The notes beneath the pieces were generated by a model. That model was not told the DNA's origin. It saw only the letters and a program-made list of their open reading frames with translations, and ran no database searches. Made by a program: the position numbers and the translations under genes. 64,000 nucleotides of DNA from Catenulispora sp. MAP5-51 (GTDB lineage: Bacteria; Actinomycetota; Actinomycetes; Streptomycetales; Catenulisporaceae), in the NCBI RefSeq assembly GCF_041261205.1, contig NZ_JBGCCH010000030.1:61326-125325 (forward strand), read 5' to 3'. Below, piece after piece: positions 28,332 to 37,820 of the stretch (positions are counted from its first letter, which is position 1; the number at the start of each line of letters is the position of its first letter).

Positions 28332-29369
28332 ATGTCGATCACCATCGCCGACGTCGCGAAACACGCCGGGGTCAGCAAGACCACGGTGTCGCGAGTCCTC
28401 AACGCCAAGAGCGGGATCGGCAGCCAGACCACCGAACGAGTACGGGCGGCGATCGAAGAGCTGGGATTCGTACCCAGCTCGGCAGCCGTCGGCCTGGCTC
28501 GCGGCCGCACCGGAACGGTCGGGGTGCTGGTGCCCTTCGGCAGTCCCGGCGCGCCGGCTCCGCTGCTGACGTCGCAATGGATGGCCGGGATCCTGCAGGC
28601 GGTCTCCGACACGCTGGCGGCGGCCGGATTCGGGATGCGGCTGTTCACGTGCGACGACAGTGAGCATTCCCTGGAGCGGTTCGCAGCGCGGATCTCCGCG
28701 CGGGAGGTCGACGGCCTGCTGGCGATCGAACCGGTGGGGATGGTCGATCACCTCGTCGGCGTCGACCAGCGCGGGCTGCCGGTCGTCCTGGTCGACGACC
28801 GCGATCCCCGGATCCCGCTCCCGACGGTGTCCACGACCAACAGCCGGGGCGGAAGCTCCGCGGCGCGCCATCTGATGGACCTGGGCCGCCACCGGCCTCT
28901 GGTGATCACCGGACGGCGCGAATACGGGTGCACCCGGCAGCGGCTCGCGGGGTTCACCCAGGTCTACGCCGACGCCGGTCTGCCCGTCGCGCCGGAGTAC
29001 GTCATCGAAGGCGACTTCACGGTCGCCGGCGGCGTACGAGCCGTCCGGCACGCGATGCAGGACGGGATGGAGTTCGACGCCGTCTTCGCGCACAACGACC
29101 TGTCGGCGATCGGCGCGCTGCGGGCCATCCGGCAGGCACCGCTGCGCGGTCTGTCCGACGGCGACCTCGCACTGGTCGGGTTCGACGACATCCCGCTGGC
29201 CTCGCAGGCGGGCTATCCGCTGACCACCGTGCGCCAGCCGCTGCCGGAGATGGGCGAGGCCGCGGCGCGGTTGCTGGTGGCCCGCCTCAGTGAGACACCG
29301 GCCCCAGAGCCGGAGCCCACGGTCATCCCGACGGACTTGGTGGTCCGCAGGACCGAGGTGGCGGGCTAG
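28332..29369 (+). CDS. LacI-family transcriptional regulator
   Basis: 345 residues. The N-terminal helix-turn-helix ITIADVAKHAGVSKTTVSRVLN is complete, followed by the hinge and a periplasmic-binding-like effector domain (VGVLVPFGSPG, GLLAIEPVGMVDHL, VLVDDRDPRIPLPTV, FDAVFAHNDLSAIGALRAI, LALVGFDDIPLASQAGYPLTTVRQPLPEMG). It most likely senses a sugar. No sugar transport or glycosidase gene is adjacent, so its targets lie elsewhere. A PGAPAP insertion follows the first strand. Confidence 0.85.
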   Translation: MSITIADVAKHAGVSKTTVSRVLNAKSGIGSQTTERVRAAIEELGFVPSSAAVGLARGRTGTVGVLVPFGSPGAPAPLLTSQWMAGILQAVSDTLAAAGFGMRLFTCDDSEHSLERFAARISAREVDGLLAIEPVGMVDHLVGVDQRGLPVVLVDDRDPRIPLPTVSTTNSRGGSSAARHLMDLGRHRPLVITGRREYGCTRQRLAGFTQVYADAGLPVAPEYVIEGDFTVAGGVRAVRHAMQDGMEFDAVFAHNDLSAIGALRAIRQAPLRGLSDGDLALVGFDDIPLASQAGYPLTTVRQPLPEMGEAAARLLVARLSETPAPEPEPTVIPTDLVVRRTEVAG

Positions 29370-29432
29370 CGCGGGAGACCCCAGGACTCCGACTGCCCGG
29401 CCCCGGACTCCGGACCCAGTCCCCGCCGCCCC

Positions 29433-31187
29433 CTAAACCTGCTGCCGATCCGCCGCGGCCGCCTGCAGCAGCTCGTCCGCGTGCGCCTGCCCCAGCTCCG
29501 ACTCCTCCAGCCCGGCGAGCATCCGTGCCAGCTCCCGGCGCCGCGCCGCGTCGTCGAGCACGACCACGCCCGAGCGCGTCACCAGACCGTCGTCGGCCTT
29601 CTTCACCACCAGCTGCCGGTCGGCGAAGGCCGCCACCTGCGGCAGGTGCGTCACCACCACGACCTGCGCCGAGCGCGCCAGGCGGGCCAGGCGCCGCCCC
29701 ACCTCCACCGCGGCCTTGCCGCCGACGCCGGCGTCCACCTCGTCGAAGACGAAGGTCGGGACCGGGTCGGAGCCGGCGAAGACCACCTCGACCGCGAGCA
29801 TCACCCGGGACAGCTCGCCGCCGGAGGCGCCCTTGGCGATCGGCAGGAACGGCGCGCCGGGGTGCGGGGCCAGGCGGATCTCGACGTCGTCGATGCCGGT
29901 CGGGCCGAAGGCCACCGTGCGGTCCTCCACCTGAAGGCCGTCGGCGGCGTTCTTCTGCGCGACCGGGACCTCGACGCGGGCGTGCGGCATGGCCAGCTCG
30001 GCCAGCTCGGTGGTCACCGCCGCCGCGAACTTGTCCGCGGCCTGGGAGCGCGCCGCCGACACCCGGGCGGCGTGGCCGGCCAGCTCGGCGCGGGCCGCGG
30101 TGCGCTCCTCGGTCAGGGCGGCGATGCGGTCGTCGTCGCCTTCGAGCTCGGCCAGGCGCAGGGCGCCGTCGGAGGCCCAGGCGATGACGTCGGAGAGCTT
30201 GGGCCCGTACTTGCGCATCAGGCTGTTGAGGTCGCTGATGCGCTGCTGGACGTCGGCCAGCCGGCGCGGGTCGGCCTCGATGGAGTCGGCGTAGGCGGCC
30301 AGCTCGGTGGAGACGTCGGCCAGCAGGAACGAGGCCTCGTCCAGGCGCTGGGCCAGCTCGGCCAGGGCCGGGTCGTGCCCGCGCGCGGCCTCCAGGGCCC
30401 GGGTCGCCTCGGACACCAGCGACAGGGCGTTGATCGACGCCGGGTCGTCCGGGCTGCCGGCCAGCGCCATGTGCGCGCCACCGGAGGCGGTGCGCAGGGT
30501 GTCGGCGTGGCCCAGGCGCTCGGCCTCGGCGCCCAGCTCGGCGTCCTCGTCCTCGGCCGGCTCCAGGCGCTCGACCTCGGCCAGGCCGAAGCGCAGCAGG
30601 TCCGCCTCCTGGGCGCGCTCGCGGGCGCGGGTGGTCAGCTCCTCGAGCGTGGTCTCGATCTTCTTCAGGCGGTCGAAGCAGGCCTTGTACTCGGCCAGGG
30701 GTTCGGCCACGGCCGGGCCCGCGTAGCGGTCCAGCGCCTGGCGCTGGCGGGCCGGCTGCAACAGCGACTGCTGCGCGGACTGGCCGTGCATGGCCACCAG
30801 GTCGTCGGCCAGGCCGCCCAGGACGCCGATGGGGACGGCGGCGCCGCCCAGGCTCGCGCGCGAGCGCCCCTCCAGCGATACCGACCGGGAGATGATGAGC
30901 TCTGCCGTGTCCTTGCCGACGGGCTCGAGCTCGGCGCCGGCCTCGGCGGCGGCCAGACCCGCGGGCCCCTTGGGGTCCACGACCAGGCGGCCCTCGACCG
31001 AGGCCCGCTCGGCGCCGGGACGGACCAGCGCGGAGTCCGAGCGGCCGCCGAACAGCAGCCCCAGACCCGTGACCACCATCGTCTTGCCGGCGCCGGTCTC
31101 GCCGGTGACGGCCGTGAATCCGGGCGACAGCTCCAACACCGCGTCCTCGATGACGCCGAGGCCGCGAATCCTCATCTGCTCCAGCAC
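29433..31187 (-). CDS. recN: DNA repair protein RecN
   Basis: 584 residues, the usual length. An SMC-like ATPase: MRIRGLGVIEDAVLELSPGFTAVTGETGAGKTMVV contains the Walker A site, followed by two coiled-coil arms (about residues 155-360) and the C-terminal SGGELSRVMLAVEVVFAG signature with TFVFDEVDAGVGGKAAVEVG (Walker B). RecN helps hold broken DNA ends during double-strand break repair. GTG 31187 starts the protein. Located downstream of nadK in the conserved tlyA-nadK-recN order. Confidence 0.95.
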   Translation of the reverse strand: MLEQMRIRGLGVIEDAVLELSPGFTAVTGETGAGKTMVVTGLGLLFGGRSDSALVRPGAERASVEGRLVVDPKGPAGLAAAEAGAELEPVGKDTAELIISRSVSLEGRSRASLGGAAVPIGVLGGLADDLVAMHGQSAQQSLLQPARQRQALDRYAGPAVAEPLAEYKACFDRLKKIETTLEELTTRARERAQEADLLRFGLAEVERLEPAEDEDAELGAEAERLGHADTLRTASGGAHMALAGSPDDPASINALSLVSEATRALEAARGHDPALAELAQRLDEASFLLADVSTELAAYADSIEADPRRLADVQQRISDLNSLMRKYGPKLSDVIAWASDGALRLAELEGDDDRIAALTEERTAARAELAGHAARVSAARSQAADKFAAAVTTELAELAMPHARVEVPVAQKNAADGLQVEDRTVAFGPTGIDDVEIRLAPHPGAPFLPIAKGASGGELSRVMLAVEVVFAGSDPVPTFVFDEVDAGVGGKAAVEVGRRLARLARSAQVVVVTHLPQVAAFADRQLVVKKADDGLVTRSGVVVLDDAARRRELARMLAGLEESELGQAHADELLQAAAADRQQV

Positions 31188-31356
31188 AGGTACGACACTA
31201 GGTCTTCCCGGCCCGGAAGCGGTACCTGCGCGCCGGATTCGTCCGTTTAGGGGGCGAAGTTCACGGCGAAGTTCACGGCCCTGACACGATGTCAGGGGCC
31301 GCCTCGGGCCGCCTGGAGACTGCGGGGAGACCGATGGAGGCCGCGGGGAGACCGCG

Positions 31357-32262
31357 CTACTTCTCCACCCGCCAGCCGTCCACCGGCAGCGCGAACTTGG
31401 CCACCAGCCGGTCGCTGAACGGCGCCCGGTGCAACCGCGCGAACCGCACCGGCACGGCCCCGCGCCGCACCTCCACGCGCGCCCCGGCCGCCAGGTCCAG
31501 CACCCGGCGTCCGTCGCACCACATCACAGCGCCCTTGCTCCCCGCCTCGTCGCCGTTGGGCTGGAGCTCCAGCGCCAGCAGCGAGTGCGGGGAGACCACC
31601 AGCGGCCGGGCGAACAGCGCGTGCGCGCTGATCGGGACCAGCAGCAGCGCGTCCAGGTCCGGCCAGACGATCGGGCCGCCGGCGGAGAAGTTGTAGGCCG
31701 TGGAGCCGGTCGGGGTGGCGAAGATGACGCCGTCGCAGCCCCACTTGGACAGCGGCCGGCCGTCGATGGAGACCAGCACCTCCAGCATGCGCTCGCGCGA
31801 GGCCTTCTCCACGCTGGCCTCGTTCAGCGCCCAGGACCGGTCCACGACCTGGCCGTCCTGGCTCACCTCGACGTCGAGCGTCATCCGCTCCTCGACCGTG
31901 TAGTCGCGGGCGACGATGCGGTCCACGACGAAGGCCAGGTCCTCGTACTCGGCCTCGGCCAGGAACCCGACCCGGCCCAGGTTCACGCCCAGCAGCGGCA
32001 CCCCGGCCGAGCGCGCCACCTCCGCGCCGCGCAGCATCGTCCCGTCGCCGCCGAGCACCACCACCAGCTCGATGTCCTCCAGCGCCTCGGCGCCGAGCGC
32101 GCAGACCGGGGCGTCGGTCTCCAGCTCCCCCGCCTCGCCCGCCAGCACCCGCACGCCGACCCCGCTGGCCCACAGCCGCGCCACCGTGTCCCGCGCGGCG
32201 TCCAAGGCCACCTGCCGGCCGGTGTGGACGACCAACAGCACGTTGCGCTCGCCGTGTCCCAT
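31357..32262 (-). CDS. nadK: NAD kinase
   Basis: 301 residues. Phosphorylates NAD to NADP. Recognised by VVVLGGDGTMLRGAEVAR (GGDG), LLGVNLGRVGFLAE (NxGxxGFL), LNEASVEK and the TPTGSTAYNFSAGGPIV nucleotide-binding segment. ATG 32262 lies 4 bp after the tlyA stop and gives the canonical N-terminus MGHGERNVLLVVHTGR; the longer open frame upstream is only the antisense-like reading of the tlyA Gly-rich tail. Two 12-bp copies of CGGTCTCCCCGC follow the stop. Confidence 0.95.
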   Translation of the reverse strand: MGHGERNVLLVVHTGRQVALDAARDTVARLWASGVGVRVLAGEAGELETDAPVCALGAEALEDIELVVVLGGDGTMLRGAEVARSAGVPLLGVNLGRVGFLAEAEYEDLAFVVDRIVARDYTVEERMTLDVEVSQDGQVVDRSWALNEASVEKASRERMLEVLVSIDGRPLSKWGCDGVIFATPTGSTAYNFSAGGPIVWPDLDALLLVPISAHALFARPLVVSPHSLLALELQPNGDEAGSKGAVMWCDGRRVLDLAAGARVEVRRGAVPVRFARLHRAPFSDRLVAKFALPVDGWRVEK

Positions 32263-32266
32263 CAGC

Positions 32267-33223
32267 TCAGTCCCCAGACCCCTCGTCGCTACCGTTACCG
32301 CCGTTACCGCCGTTGCCGCCGCTGCGGCCGCCGCCGTCGCTGTGGTCGCCGCCGTCGCCGCAGTCGCCACCGTTGCCGTTGTCGCTGCCCCCGATGTCGA
32401 AGCCGAACCGCCCGTCCCCGGCCGGCCCCTCCTTGATGGCCCGCGCCAGGTCCTCCTCCCGCAGCGGCGGCGCGTCGGCCCGCAGCCACAGGAAGTACTC
32501 CACGTTGCCGGCCGGCCCCGGCAGCGGGCTGGCGGCCACGCCGCGCACCCCGAGCCCGGCCAACGCCGCCGCGGCGGCCACGTCCCGCACCGCCTCGGCG
32601 TGCAGGGCCACGTCGCGCACCACGCCTCCGGATCCCAGCCGCTCCCGGCCGACCTCGAACTGCGGCTTGACCATCAGCGTCAGGTCCGCCTCCGGAGTCG
32701 CGCAGGCGGCCAGCGCCGGCAGCACCAGCCGCAAGGAGATGAACGAAAGATCGCCCACCACGAGTTCCACCGGCCCGCCGATCATCTCCGGCGCCAGGTC
32801 CCGGACGTTGGTGCGGTCCAGCACGGTGACCCGCTCGTCGGTGCGCAGCGACCAGGCCAGCTGGCCGTAGCCGACGTCGACGGCGACCACGTGCGCGGCG
32901 CCGTTGCGCAGCAGCACGTCGGTGAACCCGCCGGTGGAGGCCCCGGCGTCCAGGGCCCGGCGGCCGGCGAAGCTCAGGCCCTGGCCGGCGAAGGCGGCCA
33001 GCGCGCCGGCGAGCTTGTGCCCGCCGCGCGAGACGTACTCCGGGCCCTGATCCGCCTCGGCGACCACGATCGCCGCGGAGGTCTGGACCTGGGTGGCCGG
33101 CTTGGCCGCGGCCTGCCCGCCGACGCTGACCCGGCCGGCCTCGATGAGCTCGCGGGCCTGCTCGCGCGAGCGGGCGAGGTTGCGGCGGACCAGCTCGGCG
33201 TCCAGGCGGCGCCGGGCGGTCAC
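32267..33223 (-). CDS. tlyA: TlyA-family 2'-O-methyltransferase / hemolysin-like rRNA methylase
   Basis: 318 residues. S4 domain (RLDAELVRRNLARSREQARELIEAGRVSVGG), then an FtsJ-like methyltransferase domain with LDAGASTGGFTDVLLRNGA (SAM loop), GDLSFISLRLVLPAL and MVKPQFEVGR. Mycobacterial TlyA methylates ribosomal RNA at C1409 and C1920, giving capreomycin sensitivity. The last 40 or so residues (from FGFDIGGSDN) are an unusual low-complexity Gly/Asn/Asp tail not present in typical members of about 270 residues. GTG 33223 overlaps the upstream stop (GTGA). Confidence 0.92.
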   Translation of the reverse strand: MTARRRLDAELVRRNLARSREQARELIEAGRVSVGGQAAAKPATQVQTSAAIVVAEADQGPEYVSRGGHKLAGALAAFAGQGLSFAGRRALDAGASTGGFTDVLLRNGAAHVVAVDVGYGQLAWSLRTDERVTVLDRTNVRDLAPEMIGGPVELVVGDLSFISLRLVLPALAACATPEADLTLMVKPQFEVGRERLGSGGVVRDVALHAEAVRDVAAAAALAGLGVRGVAASPLPGPAGNVEYFLWLRADAPPLREEDLARAIKEGPAGDGRFGFDIGGSDNGNGGDCGDGGDHSDGGGRSGGNGGNGGNGSDEGSGD

Positions 33224-33498
33224 CGCGGGCCCTGGGCGCCCGCGGGCTGCTCGGACAGGATCGCGCGCAGCTCGGTGTGGACGGCGTCGTACACGTCGGC
33301 GTGGCCCGGCAGCGGGGTGTCGGGCAGCCCGGCGAGCCGGTCCAGCGCGTCGTCCACGCGGCGGTCGCCGGAGTGCTCGTAATCCACTGGGAAGTCGGCG
33401 GTGTCCGCGGTCTCATGGAAGGCGGCCGCCGGCCCGCCGGCGGACAGATCGTCCTGCGCGACGCCCGCGTCGAACTCGCCGGAGTCGTTGTGGTCCAT
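33220..33498 (-). CDS. Small acidic conserved protein upstream of tlyA
   Basis: 92 residues from ATG 33498. The N-terminal half is acidic and disordered-looking (MDHNDSGEFDAGVAQDD); the C-terminal half RRVDDALDRLAGLPDTPLPGHADVYDAVHTELRAIL is a helical motif seen in many actinobacterial proteins encoded next to tlyA. Its function is not known to me. The stop overlaps the tlyA start by 4 bp, so translation is coupled. A longer frame upstream lacks support. Confidence 0.75.
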   Translation of the reverse strand: MDHNDSGEFDAGVAQDDLSAGGPAAAFHETADTADFPVDYEHSGDRRVDDALDRLAGLPDTPLPGHADVYDAVHTELRAILSEQPAGAQGPR

Positions 33499-33894
33499 GC
33501 TCGCGCCGCTCGCCTTCGGTTGCCGGTTGTTCACCACGAACGCTATCGCGTCGGACCGGCTCGGCGCCGGTCCCGCCGCCCGCGCCCCGGCCGACGAACT
33601 ACGACAAGCTGTAGCAGAACGGAAAGGTCGCCGGAAAGCCACCGCGGATTCACAATTGCCATCCGCGATATAGCGCAACTACCCGCCGTCATTCCTTCAG
33701 GAACCGATGAAAACCTGGTCAGAGCGTCTCCTGAATGGCATCCACCGTTAACTCGCTACTCTTTCGAGTGACATTCACGTGGTGCCCACATCCGCTAACA
33801 TCTGCGGCTGTCGAGGTGATTCCCACGCCTCATCCGCGTGGGGAGCCTGAGGTCTGCCGCGTCGCCGGCGCCGATTCGTGAGGGGGTCGCCGGC

Positions 33895-35223
33895 ATGGCG
33901 ATGATGGCGGGCGACGGCCCGTGGATGGACCGCTTGACCACGGCCTACAAGCAGCCGTGGAGCCGCCGCAAGGCCGCCGCCTGGTGGATCGCCGCGGCCA
34001 CGCTGGTCTTCGGCGTCGGGCTGATAGCCGGCAAGGGCGGGAACCCGCTGATCGACCTGAAGGTCTACCGGGACGGCGGGATCTCCTTCATGAAGGACCT
34101 GCCGCTGTACACGGCCCGCTTCCCGCACCCGCTGAAAGGCCCCGACCTGCCCTTCACCTACCCGCCGTTCGCGGCCGTGGTCTTCAGCGTGCTGGGCTTC
34201 GTCGGCTACTACCTGGCCGCGGTCCTGATGGTGGCGATCGGGTTCACCGCCCTGACCTGGACCCTGTACCTGGTGCTGCGCAGCCGCGCCGGAGGCCGGT
34301 TCCTGCCCGAACCCACGCCCCGGGTGCTGGTCACCCTCACGCTGGCCAGCCTGGTGCTGGAGCCGATCAGCAGCACCTTCCTGCACGGCCAGATCAACCT
34401 GCTGCTGATGGGCCTGGTCGCCACCGACGCCCTGGGCCCCAAGACCCGGCTGCCGCGCGGCGTGCTGGCCGGCATCGCCGCGGCGATCAAGCTGACCCCG
34501 GCGGTGTTCCTGCTCTACTTCGTGGCGCGCCGGCAGTGGAAGACCGCCTCCAACATGGCCGCCGCCTTCGTCGGCGCGACCTCGCTGAGCTTCATCCTGG
34601 CGCCCCGCGACAGCAAGGCGTACTGGACCGAGACGGTCTTCGACCCCACGCGCATCGGCGACCTCGGATACGCCGCCAACCAGTCCCTGCGCGGCGGACT
34701 GCACCGGCTCGGCGGCCTGCCGGGCATGGCCATGTCGATGAAGACCGAGGAGCACCTCTGGTTCGGGCTGTCGATGATCGTCATCGCCCTGACCTACCTC
34801 GGCGCGCGCCGCGCGATCCGGCGCGGGGACACGGTCTGCGCGCTGGCCGTGACGGCCGCCTGCCAGCTGCTCATCTCCCCGGTCTCCTGGTCGCACCACT
34901 GGGTGTGGATCGCGCCGATGCTGCTGCCCCTGGCGATCCAGATCGTGCGCGGCCGCGAGCGGCTGAAGATCGCGGGCCTGGTCCTGCTCACCGCGGTGTT
35001 CCTCATCGGCCCGCTACTGCTCTTCCCGGTGGACCACGGCCTGGAGATGCACTGGGGCTGGTGGGAGAACCTCATCGGCGACGCCTACATGCTCATCACG
35101 CTGTCGTTCGTGGTCTGGGCCGCGGTGGCGCGCCGGAGCGAGAAGGCAGCCGCCGACGCGCCGCTGCCGGCGCCGCGCGTGACGACCGCGAGCACCGCGC
35201 TCACACCGGCCGAGGTGCGTTAG
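33895..35223 (+). CDS. GT87-family polyprenol-dependent alpha-mannosyltransferase, membrane protein
   Basis: 442 residues with about ten membrane helices. The GT87 signature near the N-terminus is clear: IDLKVYRDGGISFMKDLPLY and FTYPPFAAVVFSVL; further segments are LEPISSTFLHGQINLLLMGLV, GVLAGIAAAIKLTPAVFLLYF and PVSWSHHWVW. Family members such as PimE add mannose from polyprenyl-phosphate-mannose outside the membrane in phosphatidylinositol mannoside or lipoglycan synthesis. ATG 33895 has a GAGGGGG ribosome site 8 bp upstream. The C-terminal 30 residues are Ala/Pro/Thr-rich. Confidence 0.88.
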   Translation: MAMMAGDGPWMDRLTTAYKQPWSRRKAAAWWIAAATLVFGVGLIAGKGGNPLIDLKVYRDGGISFMKDLPLYTARFPHPLKGPDLPFTYPPFAAVVFSVLGFVGYYLAAVLMVAIGFTALTWTLYLVLRSRAGGRFLPEPTPRVLVTLTLASLVLEPISSTFLHGQINLLLMGLVATDALGPKTRLPRGVLAGIAAAIKLTPAVFLLYFVARRQWKTASNMAAAFVGATSLSFILAPRDSKAYWTETVFDPTRIGDLGYAANQSLRGGLHRLGGLPGMAMSMKTEEHLWFGLSMIVIALTYLGARRAIRRGDTVCALAVTAACQLLISPVSWSHHWVWIAPMLLPLAIQIVRGRERLKIAGLVLLTAVFLIGPLLLFPVDHGLEMHWGWWENLIGDAYMLITLSFVVWAAVARRSEKAAADAPLPAPRVTTASTALTPAEVR

Positions 35224-35233
35224 GGTCACGCGC

Positions 35234-35563
35234 GTGGCCACCATCGAGGAATGCCGGGAAGCGCTGAAGGAGTTCGCCGGGAAGCTCGGCGACATGGACG
35301 AGTCGAGCAAGAAGCTCGTACGGACCGTGAGCCTGAAGGTCCCGGACCTGAACGTGACCTTCCACGGCACACTGCGCGAGGGCTCGCTGGAGGACGTCAC
35401 CACCGAGCCCCGCGACCGGGCGCAGATCCGGCTCACGATCACCAGCGACGACCTGATCGCGCTGGTGGCCGGGGACCTGAACTTCGCCTCGGCGTGGGCT
35501 CGGGGCCGGGTGAAGCTGGAGGCCTCGATCTCGGACCTGCTGCGACTGCGCAAGCTGCTGTGA
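35234..35563 (+). CDS. SCP2 sterol-transfer-like domain protein
   Basis: 109 residues forming a single SCP2-like fold: KKLVRTVSLKVPDLNVTFHGTLREG, QIRLTITSDDLIALVAGDLNFASAWARGRVKLEASISDLLRLRKLL. Such proteins bind lipids or acyl chains. The GTG start lies 10 bp after the mannosyltransferase stop, so it may be co-transcribed with it. No ligand can be predicted. Confidence 0.85.
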   Translation: MATIEECREALKEFAGKLGDMDESSKKLVRTVSLKVPDLNVTFHGTLREGSLEDVTTEPRDRAQIRLTITSDDLIALVAGDLNFASAWARGRVKLEASISDLLRLRKLL

Positions 35564-35647
35564 GGCCGGCGCCGGAGGCGGCGTCGGCCTCCTCGGCCCC
35601 TTCGACCCCCTCAACAAACCGGCAGAGCTGCCTGTAAGTTGGTGCGC

Positions 35648-36274
35648 GTGACATCCCCCGCGCGCCGCACCCAGGAGGAGCGCTCCGCCGCCACCCGCCG
35701 CCTGCTGCTCGACGCGACCGTCGAGTGCCTGGTGAAGCACGGTTACGCCGGTACCACCACCACGCGGGTCTCCGAGCTGGCCGGGGTCTCCCGGGGCGCG
35801 CAGGTGCACCACTTCGCGACCAAGGACGAGCTGGTGGTGGCCGCCGTGCGGCACCTGGCTGAGCAGCAGGCGCAAGTGGTACTTACGAGGCCGGATCTGC
35901 TTGCCGGCTCGGCCGACCCGGTCGGGGACGCGCTGGAGCTGCTGTGGAAGGCGCATCAGGGCCCGACCTTCGACGCCGCGATCGAGCTGTGGGTGGCCGC
36001 GCGGACCGATCCGGACCTGCGGGAGGCGACGGCCGCGTTCGAGCGGACGCTCACCGCGCGGCTCATGGAGGTCTCCGAGATCCTGTTCGGGGCGCGGGTG
36101 ACCGGGCTGCCGGACTTCCAGCTGCGGCTGCTCACCGCGCTGGAGGCGATCCGGGGGCTGCGGATGGTGTCGTTCCTGCACCCGTATCCCTCGGCCCGGC
36201 TCGACGAGCGGTGGCAGAGGTCGAAGGCGCTGCTGCGGCCGTTGTTCGAGCAGGCGGATCGACGCTCAACCTGA
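35648..36274 (+). CDS. TetR-family transcriptional regulator
   Basis: About 208 residues. The helix-turn-helix region is RRLLLDATVECLVKHGYAGTTTTRVSELAGVSRGAQVHHFATKDELVVAAVRHL; the ligand domain continues with ELLWKAHQGPTFDAAIELWVAARTDPDLREA. Starts at 35639 (TTG), 35642 or 35648 (GTG) are possible. It lies 40 bp upstream of a CoA-transferase-family gene in the same direction and may regulate lipid or branched acyl-CoA metabolism; this is inferred from position only. Confidence 0.85.
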   Translation: MTSPARRTQEERSAATRRLLLDATVECLVKHGYAGTTTTRVSELAGVSRGAQVHHFATKDELVVAAVRHLAEQQAQVVLTRPDLLAGSADPVGDALELLWKAHQGPTFDAAIELWVAARTDPDLREATAAFERTLTARLMEVSEILFGARVTGLPDFQLRLLTALEAIRGLRMVSFLHPYPSARLDERWQRSKALLRPLFEQADRRST

Positions 36275-36313
36275 TACACCGTCAGATATGCCGTTGGACC
36301 TCCGGGAGGGCGC

Positions 36314-37447
36314 ATGGCCGGGCCGCTGCAGGGACTGAAGGTCGTGGAGATCGCGGGCATCGGGCCCGGACCGTTCGCCGCGATGCTGCTCGCCGACCTC
36401 GGCGCCGAGGTGGTCCGGGTCGACCGGCCCGGCGGCGGCGGGCTGTCGCTGGGCGACAAGGACGTGCTCAACCGGGGCCGGCGCTCGGTGGCCGTGGACC
36501 TGAAGCACCCCGGCGGCGCCGAGGTGGTGCTGCGGCTGGCCGAGCAGGCGGACGTGCTGATCGAGGGCTACCGGCCGGGGGTGGCCGAGCGCCTGGGCAT
36601 CGGCCCGCAGGCCTGCCTGGCCCGCAACCCGAAGCTGGTCTACGGCCGGATGACCGGCTGGGGCCAGGACGGCCCGCTGGCCCCGACCGCCGGCCACGAC
36701 ATCGGCTACATCGCCGTCACCGGCGCCCTGCACGCCATCGGCCGCGCCGACGGCCCCCCGCAGGTCCCGCTGAACCTGGTCGGCGACTTCGGCGGCGGCT
36801 CGATGTACCTCGTGGTGGGCATCCTGGCGGCGGTGTGGGAGGCGGCCCGCTCCGGGCGCGGACAGGTCGTGGACGCCGCGATCGTCGACGGCACCGCGCA
36901 CTTGGCGGCGATCCTGCACGGCTTCGTCAGCCTGGGCCTGTGGCGCGACAAGCGCGGCACCAACCTGCTGGACACCGGCGCGCCGTACTACGACGTCTAC
37001 GAGACCTCCGACGGGGAGTACATGGCGGTCGGCGCGATCGAACCCCAGTTCTTCGCCGAGCTGGTGAGCCTGCTCGGCATCGCCGGCCGCGCACCGGAGC
37101 AGAACGACCGCGAACGCTGGCCGGAACTGCGGACCCTGATCGCCCAGACCTTCCGCACCCGAACCCGCGAGGAGTGGACGGACGTGTTCGCCGGCAGCGA
37201 CGCCTGCGTGGCCCCGGTCCTGGCCGCGAAGGAGGCGGCGAAGCACCCGCACCTGGCCGCCCGCGGCACGCTGGTGGAGCGCGACGGGCTCACACAGCCG
37301 GCCCCGGCGCCCCGCTTCTCGCGGACCTCGGCCGAGCTGGGCCTGCCGCCGTGCGGCCCCGGGGCGCACACGCGGGAGGCGCTGGCGGCGTGGGGGTTCG
37401 AGGACGTGGAGGCCTTGGTGGAGGCCGGAGCGGTAGTGCAGGGCTGA
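36314..37447 (+). CDS. CaiB/BaiF CoA-transferase family, alpha-methylacyl-CoA racemase-like
   Basis: 377 residues. [37 protein letters not shown] is the classic N-terminus; [67 protein letters not shown] and [18 protein letters not shown] follow the racemase (Mcr/AMACR) subgroup, which epimerises 2-methylacyl-CoA. A compact inverted repeat, GGCTGA-GGGT-TCAGCC, spans its stop codon. It is convergent with the next small gene, only 4 bp away. Confidence 0.9.
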   Translation: MAGPLQGLKVVEIAGIGPGPFAAMLLADLGAEVVRVDRPGGGGLSLGDKDVLNRGRRSVAVDLKHPGGAEVVLRLAEQADVLIEGYRPGVAERLGIGPQACLARNPKLVYGRMTGWGQDGPLAPTAGHDIGYIAVTGALHAIGRADGPPQVPLNLVGDFGGGSMYLVVGILAAVWEAARSGRGQVVDAAIVDGTAHLAAILHGFVSLGLWRDKRGTNLLDTGAPYYDVYETSDGEYMAVGAIEPQFFAELVSLLGIAGRAPEQNDRERWPELRTLIAQTFRTRTREEWTDVFAGSDACVAPVLAAKEAAKHPHLAARGTLVERDGLTQPAPAPRFSRTSAELGLPPCGPGAHTREALAAWGFEDVEALVEAGAVVQG

Positions 37448-37451
37448 GGGT

Positions 37452-37616
37452 TCAGCCGAGGGTGACCTTGACGACCTGGGTCGAGGGGAAGGCGACCGTG
37501 CCGTGCTCGTTCTTGGCGAACACCCAGCCCTCGGCGAAGGCCACGGAGTTGGTCGGGTAGTCGCCCTCATCCACGAGCACGATGCGGATCGCCGGACGCC
37601 ATTCGAGATCCTTCAT
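37452..37616 (-). CDS. Very small conserved-looking protein, unknown function
   Basis: 54 residues from ATG 37616: KDLEWRPAIRIVLVDEGDY, then NSVAFAEGWVFAKNEHGTVAFP and QVVKVTLG. It looks like a compact beta-strand protein with coherent codon use; the open frame upstream of the ATG is Arg/Pro-rich and not protein-like. I do not recognise a family. The 37617-37791 spacer upstream holds nothing else I can support. Confidence 0.5.
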   Translation of the reverse strand: MKDLEWRPAIRIVLVDEGDYPTNSVAFAEGWVFAKNEHGTVAFPSTQVVKVTLG

Positions 37617-37791
37617 GCCGCCAGCCTGGGCACAGACCGCCGGGGGTGCGACGTGGCAGGTCCAGGCAGGGGATGCCGGCGACCTGCGCCTGCCCTGCTG
37701 GCCGGTCGGCCTCGCGCACCAGGCCATAGGCCGACCCGACCCGCGAGCCTTCGCGCGCGGCAACCCCGGCGATCCCTGCCGCCGGCCAGCC

Positions 37792-37820
37792 CCCACTGCC
37801 CTACTGCCCCTACTGCAACT
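37792..37820. repeat. Short tandem repeat carrying iterated TAG at the end of the HAD gene
   Basis: On the minus strand the gene ends CAGTTGCAGTAG and is followed by GGGCAGTAGGGCAGTGGGGG: a 9-bp unit GCAGTAGGG repeated about 2.5 times, with the stop codon inside the unit. The second TAG is in frame with the first. Confidence 0.55.

Noticed and set aside
32263..32370. A 36-residue Ala/Thr/Val extension of NAD kinase
   Set aside because: It reads through the tlyA Gly-rich tail in another frame; the family N-terminus begins at ATG 32262.
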